NCBI RefSeq assembly: GCF_003865135.1
Contig: NZ_BHZC01000001.1
Location: 5,580,001-5,644,000 of the forward strand
Length of the DNA stretch: 64,000 nucleotides
Source: Streptomyces chrestomyceticus JCM 4735
GTDB lineage: Bacteria > Actinomycetota > Actinomycetes > Streptomycetales > Streptomycetaceae
Reading direction: 5' to 3'
Within the stretch, counting starts at the first letter, position 1; each line of letters opens with the position of its first letter. A model generated the notes under the pieces. It was given only the letters and a program-made list of their open reading frames with translations, had not been told where the DNA came from and did not search any database. Shown one piece after another: positions 17,918 through 25,884 of the stretch. The translations under genes and the position numbers were made by a program.

Positions 17918-18259
17918 GGTCCGGCGCCCGGTGCTCACCCCGCTCCGGGCGCCTCCGGCCGGCCGCTCCGGCCGATCGGATTCGGACGAACCTTGTCGAC
18001 TTGTGCCCCTCGACGGCCGCTGGGCCCCACTGTGAACACTTGGGCCGGGCAGTTTTGCCAATAGCCTTCCGTTGCCGCACCCCGTCCGTACTCTGAGTCC
18101 CAGCACCGGTGGGGGCCGGTGCTGATCAGGGGGCGAGACAGTCGGGTACGACGCCCGGGGTGGGGTAGCCAGGCGGCACGGCGGCGGCCGTGCGGCTGCG
18201 TCGGCCTTGGTCCCGGGCGCCGTGCCCACTTGGTCCGTTCCCCGAGACAGGGGGTCTCA
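17918..18259. other. Intergenic region, galK to LuxR-type regulator
   Basis: No gene is supported here. It contains the galK terminator (17923-17953) and a second hairpin (AGCACCGG 18102-18109 with CCGGTGCT 18116-18123) in the probable leader of the downstream regulator gene. That hairpin lies about 135 bp before the GTG start and could act as an attenuator or stabilise the 5' end. I see no convincing -35/-10 pair. Confidence 0.5.
17923..17953 (+). terminator. Terminator hairpin of the gal operon
   Basis: GGCGCCCGG (17923-17931) and CCGGGCGCC (17945-17953) form a perfect 9-bp stem starting 6 bp after the galK stop codon. Confidence 0.65.
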
Positions 18260-19039
18260 GTGCAACGCATCCGGGTTCTGGTGGTCGACGACCACCGCAT
18301 CTTCGCCGAGTCCCTGGCGGCCGCGCTCGCGGCCGAGCAGGACGTGGACGTGGCCGCGGCCGGCAGCGGACCGGCGGCTCTGCGCAGCCTGGAGCGGGCG
18401 GCCACGGACGGCCGGCGCTTCGACGTGATGCTCATCGACGCCGACCTCGGCACCGTCGCGGCGCCGCTGGCGTCCGTACCGGACCGGCCCGCGCCGGGCC
18501 GCGACAGCACCGCCGACGGCGGCCCGCTGGACGGCATCTCGCTGGTCGCCGGCGTCCGTACGGCCTACCCGTACGTCCGTACCGTCGTGCTCGCCGAGAA
18601 GGACGACCCGCGCCGGGCCGCCTTCGCGCTGCAGGCGGGCGCCGGCGGCTGGGTCGCCAAGGACTGCTCGCTCTCCCGCCTGCTCGCCGTCATCCGCGGC
18701 GTGCTGCGCGACGAGACGCACCTGCCGCCCGCGCTGCTGACCGGCGTCCTGCGCGAGCTGACGGCCGCACGCAAGCACCGTACGGAGAGCGAGCGGCTGG
18801 TGGAGTCGCTGACACCGCGCGAGCGCGAGGTGCTGCGCTGCATGGTGGCGGGCCTGGGCCGCAAGGCGGTCGCCGAGCGGCTGTTCCTGTCCCCGCACAC
18901 GGTCCGTACGCACATGCAGAACGTGCTCGGCAAGCTCGGTGTCCACTCGACGCTCGCCGCCGTGGCGCTGGCGCGGCGGGCCGGCGTGGGCCCGGTGGAG
19001 CTCGAACCGGCCACCGCCGCGGCGTCCGCGCTGACCTGA
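18260..19039 (+). CDS. LuxR/NarL-type response regulator with a receiver insertion
   Basis: The 259-residue protein starts at GTG 18260 after a purine-rich GACAGGGGG. The receiver keeps the acidic pair D10-D11, phosphoacceptor D60 (FDVMLIDADL) and the conserved Lys (GWVAKD), so phosphorylation is possible. An extra Pro/Ala/Asp-rich loop of about 25 residues (67-91) sits between the phosphorylation strand and the next helix. The switch Thr is replaced by Ala (VVLAEKDD). The HTH is typical (LTPREREVLRCMVAG, SPHTVRTHMQNVLGKLG). No kinase gene is adjacent. It lies between galK and the convergent beta-galactosidase; a link with sugar use is possible but unproven. Confidence 0.9.
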   Translation: MQRIRVLVVDDHRIFAESLAAALAAEQDVDVAAAGSGPAALRSLERAATDGRRFDVMLIDADLGTVAAPLASVPDRPAPGRDSTADGGPLDGISLVAGVRTAYPYVRTVVLAEKDDPRRAAFALQAGAGGWVAKDCSLSRLLAVIRGVLRDETHLPPALLTGVLRELTAARKHRTESERLVESLTPREREVLRCMVAGLGRKAVAERLFLSPHTVRTHMQNVLGKLGVHSTLAAVALARRAGVGPVELEPATAAASALT

Positions 19040-19042
19040 GAC

Positions 19043-19066
19043 GCGGCGCGGGCCCGCCCGCGCCGC
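19043..19066. terminator. Bidirectional terminator between the regulator and beta-galactosidase genes
   Basis: GCGGCGCGGG (19043-19052) and CCCGCGCCGC (19057-19066) form a perfect 10-bp stem with a four-base loop, placed between two convergent stop codons. Confidence 0.7.
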
Positions 19067-19082
19067 GCCCCAGGGTCCCCGG

Positions 19083-21167
19083 TCAGCCGCCTGCGGGCAC
19101 CGCCCCGCGCAGGTCCTTCAGCACGACCGCACCACGGGCCGGCAGCCCTATCCGGTACGTGTGCTCCGCCCGCTCCCCGCGCGTCCCGGCGAGCGCGTCG
19201 GCCATCGGGCACGGCAGGGCGATGTCGGCTGCCCGCGTGCCGTGGTTGAGCAGGAAGAGGAAGCGGCCGCCGGGGCCTTCCCGGACGGTGGCCTGCACGC
19301 CCTCGGGCAGCCCGGCCAGCACCGGCCGCACGCCCGCCGCCTCCCGTACGCGGTCCGTCAGGGCGCGCATCAGCGGCGGTGCGAGGCGGGTGCCGACGTA
19401 CGTCACCGTGCCCGCGCCGTAGCCGTGCCGGGTGACGGCCGGGCCGCCCGCCAGGTCACCGTCGGCGAACTCCGCGACGGGCTCGGCGCCTTCCAGACGG
19501 ACGGCCTCCGACCACAGGTCCGCCGTCCCGGCGGGCAGTTCCCAGCCGCCCGCCGCCCCCGTACGCGCCCGGCCGCCGCCCCGGCCCCGTACCGCCGCCA
19601 GGCCCCGCACCCCCACCGTCGCGCCCTCGTCCAGCGGCCAGAACTCCTCCACCCGCAGGCCCAGCAACGACCGCAGCGGCCCCGGACAGCCGCCGGGATG
19701 CACCCGGTCGCAGTCGTCCACGACCCCCGAGAAGAACGACACCAGCAGATGGCCGCCACCCCGCACGTACGACGCCAGACGCTGCGCGACGGCCTCCGTC
19801 ACCAGGTACAGGTTCGGCACGACGACCAGCCGGTAGCCGGACAGGTCACGGTCCGGCGGCACGACGTCGCACGCCACCCCCGCCTCGAACAGCGGCCGGT
19901 AGTGCCCCAGCGCCAGCTCCGGCAGGCGCAGCGCCGTCGACGGGTGCGAGTCCAGCTCCAGGGCCCGCCAGTTGTCCCAGTCCGTCACCAGCGCCACCGT
20001 CGGCCGCACCACCCGCGTCCCCGCGAGCTCCGGTACGGACGCCAGCTCCCGCCCCAGGTCGCACACCTCGCGGAAGATCCGGGTGTCCGTACCGGCGTGC
20101 GGCACCATCGCCGAGTGGAACTTCTCCGCGCCGCCGCGCGACTGCCGCCACTGGAAGAACAGGACCGCGTCCGCGCCCTGCGCGACGGCCTGCCAGCTCC
20201 ACAGACGCATCGCGCCCGGCGGCTTCGGGCCGTTGCGGGACCGCCAGTTGACCGCGCCGGGCGCCTGCTCCAGCAGCAGCCAGGGCTGCCCGCCGCGCGC
20301 CGAACGCATCAGGTCGAAGGTGTACGCGGCCTTGAGGTGCGTCTCCGCGTCGAACGGGTCCTGGTAGAAGTCCAGCGCCATCGCGTCCATGTCACGCGAC
20401 CACGCGAAGGCGTCCACCGGCTTGTGGAACGGCATCAGGTTCGTGGTCACCGGCATCCCGGGACTCAGGCGCGCCAGCACCTCCCGCTCCGCCAGGTAGC
20501 AGTCGCGCAGCGCGTCGTCGCTGAAGCGCAGATAGTCGAGCTGATGCGCCGGGTTGGGGAAGGTGGGCGCGGTACGCGGCGGCAGCACCTCCTCGAAGTC
20601 CGTGTACGCCTGTGACCAGAAGGCCGTGGACCAGGCGTCGTTGAGGCGCGCCACACTCCCGTACCGCCCGCGCAGCCACCGCCGGAAGTCCGCGGCGGAC
20701 ACGTCGCAGAAGCACTGGCGGGTGTGGCAGCCGTACTCGTTGCCGACGTGCCACAGGGCCAGCGCCGGATGCCCGGCGTAACGGGCGGCGAGCCGCTCGA
20801 CGAGCCGGACCGCGTGCTTGCGGTAGACCGGGCTGGACGGACAGTAGTGCTGCCGCCCGCCCGGCCAGCGGCGCTGCCCGTCCGGGCCCTGCGGCAGCAC
20901 CTCCGGGTGCGCGCGGGTGAGCCAGGGCGGCGGGGAGGCGGTCATGGTGGCCAGGCACACGCGGATGCCCGCGCCGCCGAGGCCGTCCAAGACCCGGTCG
21001 AACCAGTCGAAGTCGTACGCCCCGGGCCGGGGCTCGGCCTTCGCCCAGGAGAAGATCCCGGCCGTGACCATGGTGACGTGGGCCTGCTTCATCAGGCCGA
21101 TGTCCTCTTCCCAGACCTCCTCGGGCCACTGCTCGGGGTTGTAGTCCGCACCGAAATGGATGCCCAT
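19083..21167 (-). CDS. Beta-galactosidase, glycoside hydrolase family 42
   Basis: The 694-residue protein hydrolyses terminal beta-galactosides. GH42 features are clear: the N-terminal FGADYNPEQWPEE, acid/base E144 in WHVGNEYGCH, and the nucleophile Glu in WLLLEQAPGAVNW. A cysteine cluster (C109, C147, C152, C154) matches the GH42 zinc site. The trimerisation domain and a C-terminal beta domain follow. There is no signal peptide, so it acts in the cytoplasm on imported galactosides or oligosaccharides. Galactose released would enter via the nearby galK-galT-galE products. It is convergent with the LuxR-type gene and followed upstream by a same-strand SDR gene. Confidence 0.93.
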   Translation of the reverse strand: MGIHFGADYNPEQWPEEVWEEDIGLMKQAHVTMVTAGIFSWAKAEPRPGAYDFDWFDRVLDGLGGAGIRVCLATMTASPPPWLTRAHPEVLPQGPDGQRRWPGGRQHYCPSSPVYRKHAVRLVERLAARYAGHPALALWHVGNEYGCHTRQCFCDVSAADFRRWLRGRYGSVARLNDAWSTAFWSQAYTDFEEVLPPRTAPTFPNPAHQLDYLRFSDDALRDCYLAEREVLARLSPGMPVTTNLMPFHKPVDAFAWSRDMDAMALDFYQDPFDAETHLKAAYTFDLMRSARGGQPWLLLEQAPGAVNWRSRNGPKPPGAMRLWSWQAVAQGADAVLFFQWRQSRGGAEKFHSAMVPHAGTDTRIFREVCDLGRELASVPELAGTRVVRPTVALVTDWDNWRALELDSHPSTALRLPELALGHYRPLFEAGVACDVVPPDRDLSGYRLVVVPNLYLVTEAVAQRLASYVRGGGHLLVSFFSGVVDDCDRVHPGGCPGPLRSLLGLRVEEFWPLDEGATVGVRGLAAVRGRGGGRARTGAAGGWELPAGTADLWSEAVRLEGAEPVAEFADGDLAGGPAVTRHGYGAGTVTYVGTRLAPPLMRALTDRVREAAGVRPVLAGLPEGVQATVREGPGGRFLFLLNHGTRAADIALPCPMADALAGTRGERAEHTYRIGLPARGAVVLKDLRGAVPAGG

Positions 21168-21312
21168 CGGGTTCCCTTGGTCGCGAGGTGTGGCGGCACG
21201 AGCTGCGGGCGACGCGGTTGCGGGCCGCCCGTACCGTCATGATTCCCGCGGCGGGGCGGCACAGTGCGCACCTCCGGCATTACGGGGACGCCAGCGCCTC
21301 GGCGGCCGTCCC

Positions 21313-22248
21313 TCAGGACGACTCCTTCCGCACGCTCCAGCCCCCGTCCACCACCAGATCGGCGCCGGTCACGAACGACGCGTCGTCGGAGAGCAGGAAC
21401 GCGATGGCGGTCGCCACCTCCTCCGGACGCCCGAGCCGCCCGGCCGCGGTCGCCTCGGCGCTGGCCCGCCGGTCCGCCTCGCCGACCGCCTCCCAGGCCG
21501 CCGTCAGCACCGGGCCCGGCAGCACACTGTTCACCCGCACCTGCGGCCCGTACTCGACCGCGAGCTGGCGCGCCAGACCGGTCAGCCCCGCCTTCGTCGC
21601 CGCGTACGCGGGACGGCCCGGCAGCCCGAAGTGCGCCTGCACCGACGAGGTGAGCACGACCGCGCCGCGCCGCTCCCGCAGGTCCGTCAGGACGGCCCGC
21701 ACGCCCAGGAAGGCCCCGGTCAGGTTCACCGCAAGCTGCCGGTCCCAGTCCGCCGGCGCGGTCACGTCGGCGGGCGCGTGCGGCCCTTGCAGCGCCGCGT
21801 TGCTGACCAGCCCGTCCACCGGCCCGTACCGCTGCCGGGCGGCGTGCGCGGCACGTTGCCAGTGGTCCTCGCGGGCCACGTCGCAGTGCTCGTAGGAGGC
21901 CCGGCCGCCGAGGGCGCGGATCCGGCGGGCGGTGCGCTCGCCGCGCTCGTCGTCGATGTCCAGGAGCAGCACCCGCGCGCCCTCGGCCGCCAGCCGGTCG
22001 GCGGTGGCCGCGCCGATCCCGGCGGCGGCACCGGTCACCAGGACCGTACGCCCGGTGAAGCGGGAACCGTCCGGCGCTCCCGCGGGCCGCCGGTGCCCTT
22101 GCCGCCGGGAGCGGCCCTGGTGTCCGTACGGGTCCTGGTGTCCGTACGGGTCCTGCTGCCCGTATGTGATCTCGTGCTGCCCGCGCCGGTCCTCGTGCCC
22201 TGGCCCGCCGTCATGCCCCTGCTGGCCCCGCGGGCCGTGCTGGCTCAT
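21313..22248 (-). CDS. SDR-family oxidoreductase with a repetitive N-terminal extension
   Basis: The classical short-chain dehydrogenase domain begins near residue 62: TGAAAGIG cofactor motif, LLLDIDD, NAALQG, active-site Ser in VLTSSVQ, YAATK with catalytic Tyr/Lys, and the C-terminal GADLVVDGGWSV. It most resembles NAD(P)-dependent sugar or alcohol dehydrogenases. The first 60 residues are an unusual Gly/His/Gln/Asp tract with a repeated YGHQDPYGHQ unit. ATG at 22248 has a weak ribosome site, and no better start codon lies between it and the domain. Substrate is unknown. It is upstream of the beta-galactosidase on the same strand, 145 bp away. Confidence 0.85.
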   Translation of the reverse strand: MSQHGPRGQQGHDGGPGHEDRRGQHEITYGQQDPYGHQDPYGHQGRSRRQGHRRPAGAPDGSRFTGRTVLVTGAAAGIGAATADRLAAEGARVLLLDIDDERGERTARRIRALGGRASYEHCDVAREDHWQRAAHAARQRYGPVDGLVSNAALQGPHAPADVTAPADWDRQLAVNLTGAFLGVRAVLTDLRERRGAVVLTSSVQAHFGLPGRPAYAATKAGLTGLARQLAVEYGPQVRVNSVLPGPVLTAAWEAVGEADRRASAEATAAGRLGRPEEVATAIAFLLSDDASFVTGADLVVDGGWSVRKESS

Positions 22249-22312
22249 GGTCGCGATCCAAGCCCAACGGGCGGGGGCGCGGCAAGGGGACGCGACGGGC
22301 CCGGCCCGGCCG

Positions 22313-22810
22313 TCAGCCCGGCGTGTTGTCGAACGGCGCCGTCAACTGCCGCAGCAGCCCGGCCAGTTCGCCGCGCTGCTGAGGGGACAGCTCGGCCAGG
22401 ATCGCACGCTCCTGGGTGAGCAGCCCGGCCAGCGACTCGTCGGCCGCCTCGCGTCCCTCCGGGGTGAGCCGGACCAGGACACCGCGCCGGTCGCTGGGGT
22501 CGGGCAGCCGTTCGACCAGGCCCTTCTTCGCCAGGCGGTCGATGCGGTTGGTCATCGTGCCGGAGGTGACCAGGGTCTGCGTCAGCAGCGCGCCCGGGGA
22601 GAGTTGGTACGGGGCCCCTGCGCGGCGCAGCGCGGTGAGCACGTCGAACTCCCAGGGCTCCAGGCCGACCTCGGAGAAGGCGAGGCGGCGCGCGCGGTCG
22701 AGGTGTCTGGCCAGCCTGCTGATGCGGCTGAGGACCTCAAGCGGTTCCACGTCGAGGTCCGGGCGCTCCCGGCGCCATGCTGCGACCAGTCGGTCGACCT
22801 CGTCCTCCAT
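22313..22810 (-). CDS. tamR: MarR-family regulator TamR
   Basis: The 165-residue winged-helix protein has the MarR layout: N-terminal dimer helix, HTH (LTQTLVTSGTMTNRIDRLAKKGLVER), wing (PDPSDRRGVLVRLTPEG) and C-terminal dimer helices. It is divergent from a trans-aconitate methyltransferase gene. This is the arrangement of TamR of Streptomyces coelicolor, which binds citrate, isocitrate and aconitates and controls tam and aconitase (family knowledge). ATG at 22810 sits seven bases after TACACT with no ribosome site, so the mRNA is probably leaderless. Confidence 0.88.
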   Translation of the reverse strand: MEDEVDRLVAAWRRERPDLDVEPLEVLSRISRLARHLDRARRLAFSEVGLEPWEFDVLTALRRAGAPYQLSPGALLTQTLVTSGTMTNRIDRLAKKGLVERLPDPSDRRGVLVRLTPEGREAADESLAGLLTQERAILAELSPQQRGELAGLLRQLTAPFDNTPG

Positions 22811-22915
22811 GCTGATCAGTGTAGTTGGTCTGTCGACATGAAGTCTCTTGGCGTCAAGCCTCTCGATCTCATATCCCTTGACATCGAGATATATTTCCGT
22901 GGACTATTGGGCATC
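22811..22915. promoter_or_regulatory. tamR-tam operator and promoter region
   Basis: Three related elements are visible: CTTG-GCGT-CAAG (22847-22858); CTTG-ACAT-CGAG (22877-22888); and the inverted repeat TCTCGAT (22861-22867) / ATCGAGA (22883-22889). For tam, TTGACA (22878-22883) followed 18 bp later by GACTAT (22902-22907) is a credible vegetative promoter overlapped by the operator. For tamR, TACACT (minus strand, 22818-22823) lies just before the ATG. Binding here would repress both genes, as known for TamR. Confidence 0.7.
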
Positions 22916-22984
22916 GTCGGCGGTGGGCTCACGCTGTGCTCGCGTGGCCTGGACCAACCCTGCGTCAGCCGAAGGGGTTCGAAC

Positions 22985-23803
22985 ATGCACGTCGCACCAA
23001 CCTGGGATCCGCAGCAGTACCTGCGCCACGCCGGACACCGCACACGCCCGTTCCACGACCTGCTCGCCCGCATACCCGAGCTGCCCCACCGCAGCCGCCC
23101 CGCCCGCATCGCCGACCTGGGCTGCGGCCCCGGCAACGTCACCGTCCAGCTCGCCGACCGCTGGCCCGACGCGCACATCACCGGCCTGGACAACTCCGCC
23201 GACATGCTCAAGGAGGCCGACGTGTACGCCGGCCCCACCCCCGGCGGCGGCCACCTCGACTTCGCCCACGCCGACGCCGCCGACTGGCGCCCCGCCGAAC
23301 CGTTCGACCTGATCGTCTCCAACGCGGCGCTGCAATGGGTCCCCAACCACCCCGAATCCCTCCCGGCCTGGATCGACGGCCTCACCCCCGGCGGCACCCT
23401 CGCCTTCCAGGTCCCCGGCAACTTCACCTCGCCCAGCCACGCCCTGCTCGGCGAACTCTGTGACGAACCCCAGTGGCGCGACCGCCTCGCCCTCCACGGC
23501 CGCCGCTTCGTCCACATCCTCGACCCCACCGCCTACCTGGAACGCCTCACCGCGCTCGGCTGCGCCGTGGACGCCTGGGAGACGACCTACGTCCAGCTCC
23601 TCCAGGGCGAGGACCCGGTCCTCGACTGGGTCAAGGGCACGGCCCTGCGCCCCGTACTGACCGCCCTGGAGGACGACCCGGCCGCCCGCGACGAATTCCT
23701 GTCCCAGTACCGCGACCTGCTCCGCAAGTCCTACCCACCCGGCCCGCACGGCACGGTCTTCCCGTTCCGCCGCATCTTCGTCGTGGCCCACAAGGAACAC
23801 TGA
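22985..23803 (+). CDS. tam: Trans-aconitate 2-methyltransferase
   Basis: The 272-residue SAM-dependent enzyme methylates trans-aconitate, a toxic by-product of cis-aconitate that inhibits aconitase. Characteristic parts are the N-terminal TWDPQQYLRHAGHRTRPFHDLL, the SAM motif ADLGCGPGNVT, ITGLDNSADML, and NAALQWVPNHPESLP. ATG 22985 is the natural start; the longer open frame upstream is the control region. It is divergent from tamR. A VOC-family gene follows 19 bp later and may be co-transcribed. Confidence 0.93.
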   Translation: MHVAPTWDPQQYLRHAGHRTRPFHDLLARIPELPHRSRPARIADLGCGPGNVTVQLADRWPDAHITGLDNSADMLKEADVYAGPTPGGGHLDFAHADAADWRPAEPFDLIVSNAALQWVPNHPESLPAWIDGLTPGGTLAFQVPGNFTSPSHALLGELCDEPQWRDRLALHGRRFVHILDPTAYLERLTALGCAVDAWETTYVQLLQGEDPVLDWVKGTALRPVLTALEDDPAARDEFLSQYRDLLRKSYPPGPHGTVFPFRRIFVVAHKEH

Positions 23804-23822
23804 CCCCCGATGAGGTGACGCC

Positions 23823-24197
23823 ATGATCACCGGCCTCGACCACGTCCAGCTCGCCGCGCCCCCCGGCAGCGAAACCATCCTGCGCGCGTTCTACGGCGAC
23901 GTCCTCGGCCTACGGGAAATCCCGAAGCCGCCGTCGCTCGCCACCCGGGGCGGCCTGTGGTACGAGGCCGGCCCGGCCACCCAACTCCACCTGGGCATCG
24001 ACCCCGACTTCCACCCGTCCCCCAAGTCCCACCCGGCCTTCCGCGTCACCGGCATCCACACGTACGCGACCCGTCTCACTGACCACGGCGCTCCCGTCAC
24101 CTGGGACGACAACCTCCCGGGCCATCACCGCTTCTACGCACACGACCCGGTAGGCAATCGACTGGAATTCCTGGAACTCCAGGAACCCCTGGAATGA
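23823..24197 (+). CDS. VOC-superfamily (glyoxalase/dioxygenase-like) protein
   Basis: The 124-residue protein is a single vicinal-oxygen-chelate domain with two beta-alpha-beta-beta-beta modules (GLDHVQLAAPPG near the start, YAHDPVGNRLEFLEL at the end). Possible metal ligands are the His in DHVQL, the His of TQLHLGI and the Glu of LEFLEL. ATG is preceded by GAGGTG. It lies 19 bp behind tam, so it may belong to that transcript. Reaction is unknown; related proteins include glyoxalases, dioxygenases and fosfomycin-resistance enzymes. Confidence 0.85.
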   Translation: MITGLDHVQLAAPPGSETILRAFYGDVLGLREIPKPPSLATRGGLWYEAGPATQLHLGIDPDFHPSPKSHPAFRVTGIHTYATRLTDHGAPVTWDDNLPGHHRFYAHDPVGNRLEFLELQEPLE

Positions 24198-24206
24198 GCC
24201 AAGCCC

Positions 24207-24839
24207 TTACGGAATGGGCTCCTTGTGGCCGAGCGTCCCCGGAAAATGCCTGACGAAATCGTCCTCACCGGAGACGAACAGCGTTCCCCACGACCCGTCG
24301 GAGAACCCGAACTGCATCTCGTTCTTCGGCGCGTGGCGGCGGGTCCACACCACAGCGTCGTGCGGAAAGGAAGCACCCAGCTCGACGGCTTCCCCCAGCC
24401 CGCCGAGGACCCGTCGGTACTGCACATAGACGAAACGCATACAGACATCGGTGACGGCCACGACAGCGGCCGCCCCGGTCTTCGACTTAGGCTGCCCGGC
24501 AATCAGGAACTGCCCGGCCAGACTGTCCCACCCGCCGAAGAACGGTTCCTTGTCCTTCTGACGCCTGCCCCGCAGCGAAGGATCCTCGACGGAGTTACCC
24601 CGCTGCTGGGAAGGCACATCGTTGGTGAACACCCGGAAGACCCGAGCGACGAAACGCGCCCAGCGGTCCCCCTCCTTCTCCTGCCCCACCAGCACCTTGG
24701 GCCGTCGCGAATCCGGCGCACTGCTGCTCCCGTCCCGACTGCGGCTGGACGCCAGCGAGCGCGAGACCTCGAAGGCCGCTACGAGCTTCTCGTCCGGCGG
24801 CAGCGCGGAAAGGACCTTCTGTTCCAGCTCGGGTGTCAT
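24207..24839 (-). CDS. Conserved hypothetical protein, tandem family member 1
   Basis: The 210-residue soluble protein starts MTPELEQKVLSALPPDEK. It is clearly homologous to the protein at 25129-25764: shared blocks are KEPFFGGWDSLAGQ, the VELGASF block, DGSWGTLF and a common C-terminus (HFPGTLGHKEPIP). A hydrophilic, Ser/Arg-rich segment (residues 25-50) is variable. There is no signal peptide or membrane segment. I do not recognise the family or a function. It is convergent with the VOC gene. Confidence 0.75.
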   Translation of the reverse strand: MTPELEQKVLSALPPDEKLVAAFEVSRSLASSRSRDGSSSAPDSRRPKVLVGQEKEGDRWARFVARVFRVFTNDVPSQQRGNSVEDPSLRGRRQKDKEPFFGGWDSLAGQFLIAGQPKSKTGAAAVVAVTDVCMRFVYVQYRRVLGGLGEAVELGASFPHDAVVWTRRHAPKNEMQFGFSDGSWGTLFVSGEDDFVRHFPGTLGHKEPIP

Positions 24840-24884
24840 GACGGGTGTCTCGACTCCTTCACGATGCGGTCGACCATCGACTGG

Positions 24885-25104
24885 TCACGGAACGGGCACT
24901 GTATGGCTCAACGTTCCGGGAAAAGCCTTGAGGAAGTCCTCTTCCGGCGCGACCACGACCGTGCCCCAGGACCCGTCGGGAGACACGGGCGAAGGAGGCC
25001 CCCAGCTCGACGGTGTCACCGAGGCGGCCGGTCAGACGCCAGCTGGGCACACACACGAAGCGCAGTTGCTTGTCGGTGCGGACCACAGTGGTGGGCAAAG
25101 CCCC
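24885..25104 (-). pseudogene. Decayed third copy of the tandem hypothetical family
   Basis: Minus-strand translation in one frame gives a block like the family middle (TTVVRTDKQLRFVCV, then GDTVELGASF). A second frame then gives DGSWGTVVVAPEEDFLKAFPGTLSHTVPVP followed by a stop at 24885, which matches the family C-terminus in order and spacing. The region between ELGASF and DGSWG (about 25 residues in the intact copies) is missing, and the frame changes at the junction. The N-terminal half is absent. It lies between two intact paralogues on the same strand, so it is a remnant of a tandem array. Confidence 0.85.
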
Positions 25105-25128
25105 GCCGATGGGGCGATGGGGCGACCA

Positions 25129-25764
25129 TCAAGGAATGGGATCCTTCTCGGTGAGCGCGCCGGGAAAGAAACGGCGGAAGTATTCTTCGTCCGGCCCCGA
25201 TGCCACGCCCCACGACCCGTCCGTGAATCCGTACATGTAGTCGAAGAACTGCTTGTCGTGCAGACGGGTCCAGGCGATGGCGGAGCGGTCGAAGGACGCG
25301 CCCAGCTCCATCACGCCGGTGATCTCTCCGCCCGAGCGGGGGACCTGCGCGTACACGAACTGGAACGTCCGCTCCGTGAGGACCGCGTACGTCAGCACGC
25401 CGACCTCGGAACGGGGCTGCGCCGCCGCCAGCCACTGGCCCGCCAGGCTGTCCCAGCCGCCGAAGAACGGCTTCTTCCGCTGCTGCCGCTTCCGGCGCAG
25501 GGCGGGGTCGTTCTCGGTGCGGGCGGTGGACGACGACGGCAGGTCGTTGAGGCCGAGGCGCAGCAGGAGTGTCCCGAGTCTGCCCCGCCGGTCTCCTCGG
25601 ACGGGTGCCGCGTCCGACAGCACCACGGGCCGTTTCGCCTGCGGCGCGTCGCACCCTTCCTTGCCGGACGGACTGTTCATCGATCGGCCGACGGGGAGAA
25701 TGCCGACATATCTCTCCCCCTCGGGGAGTGCAGCGGCGAACCGCTGTTCCAGTTCGGGGCGCAC
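25129..25764 (-). CDS. Conserved hypothetical protein, tandem family member 2
   Basis: The 211-residue paralogue of the 24207 gene has GTG at 25764 (MRPELEQRFAAALPEGERY). Shared features are KKPFFGGWDSLAGQWL, a beta-rich centre (LTERTFQFVYAQVPRSG), the ELGASFD block, GFTDGSWG and a closely similar last 12 residues. No membrane segment or known motif is visible. The array suggests unequal crossing-over. Function is unknown. Confidence 0.75.
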   Translation of the reverse strand: MRPELEQRFAAALPEGERYVGILPVGRSMNSPSGKEGCDAPQAKRPVVLSDAAPVRGDRRGRLGTLLLRLGLNDLPSSSTARTENDPALRRKRQQRKKPFFGGWDSLAGQWLAAAQPRSEVGVLTYAVLTERTFQFVYAQVPRSGGEITGVMELGASFDRSAIAWTRLHDKQFFDYMYGFTDGSWGVASGPDEEYFRRFFPGALTEKDPIP

Positions 25765-25884
25765 GGTTGCGGAACTCCACTTCAGCCGGGAACGGAAGCC
25801 GATGCTATCGGGATGTGTTCGCGCGGCGAAGGGAGTTCCAGGGGTGGCTGGAAGCGACCGGGGGTTGGGGCGGGGCTGCTGTGG

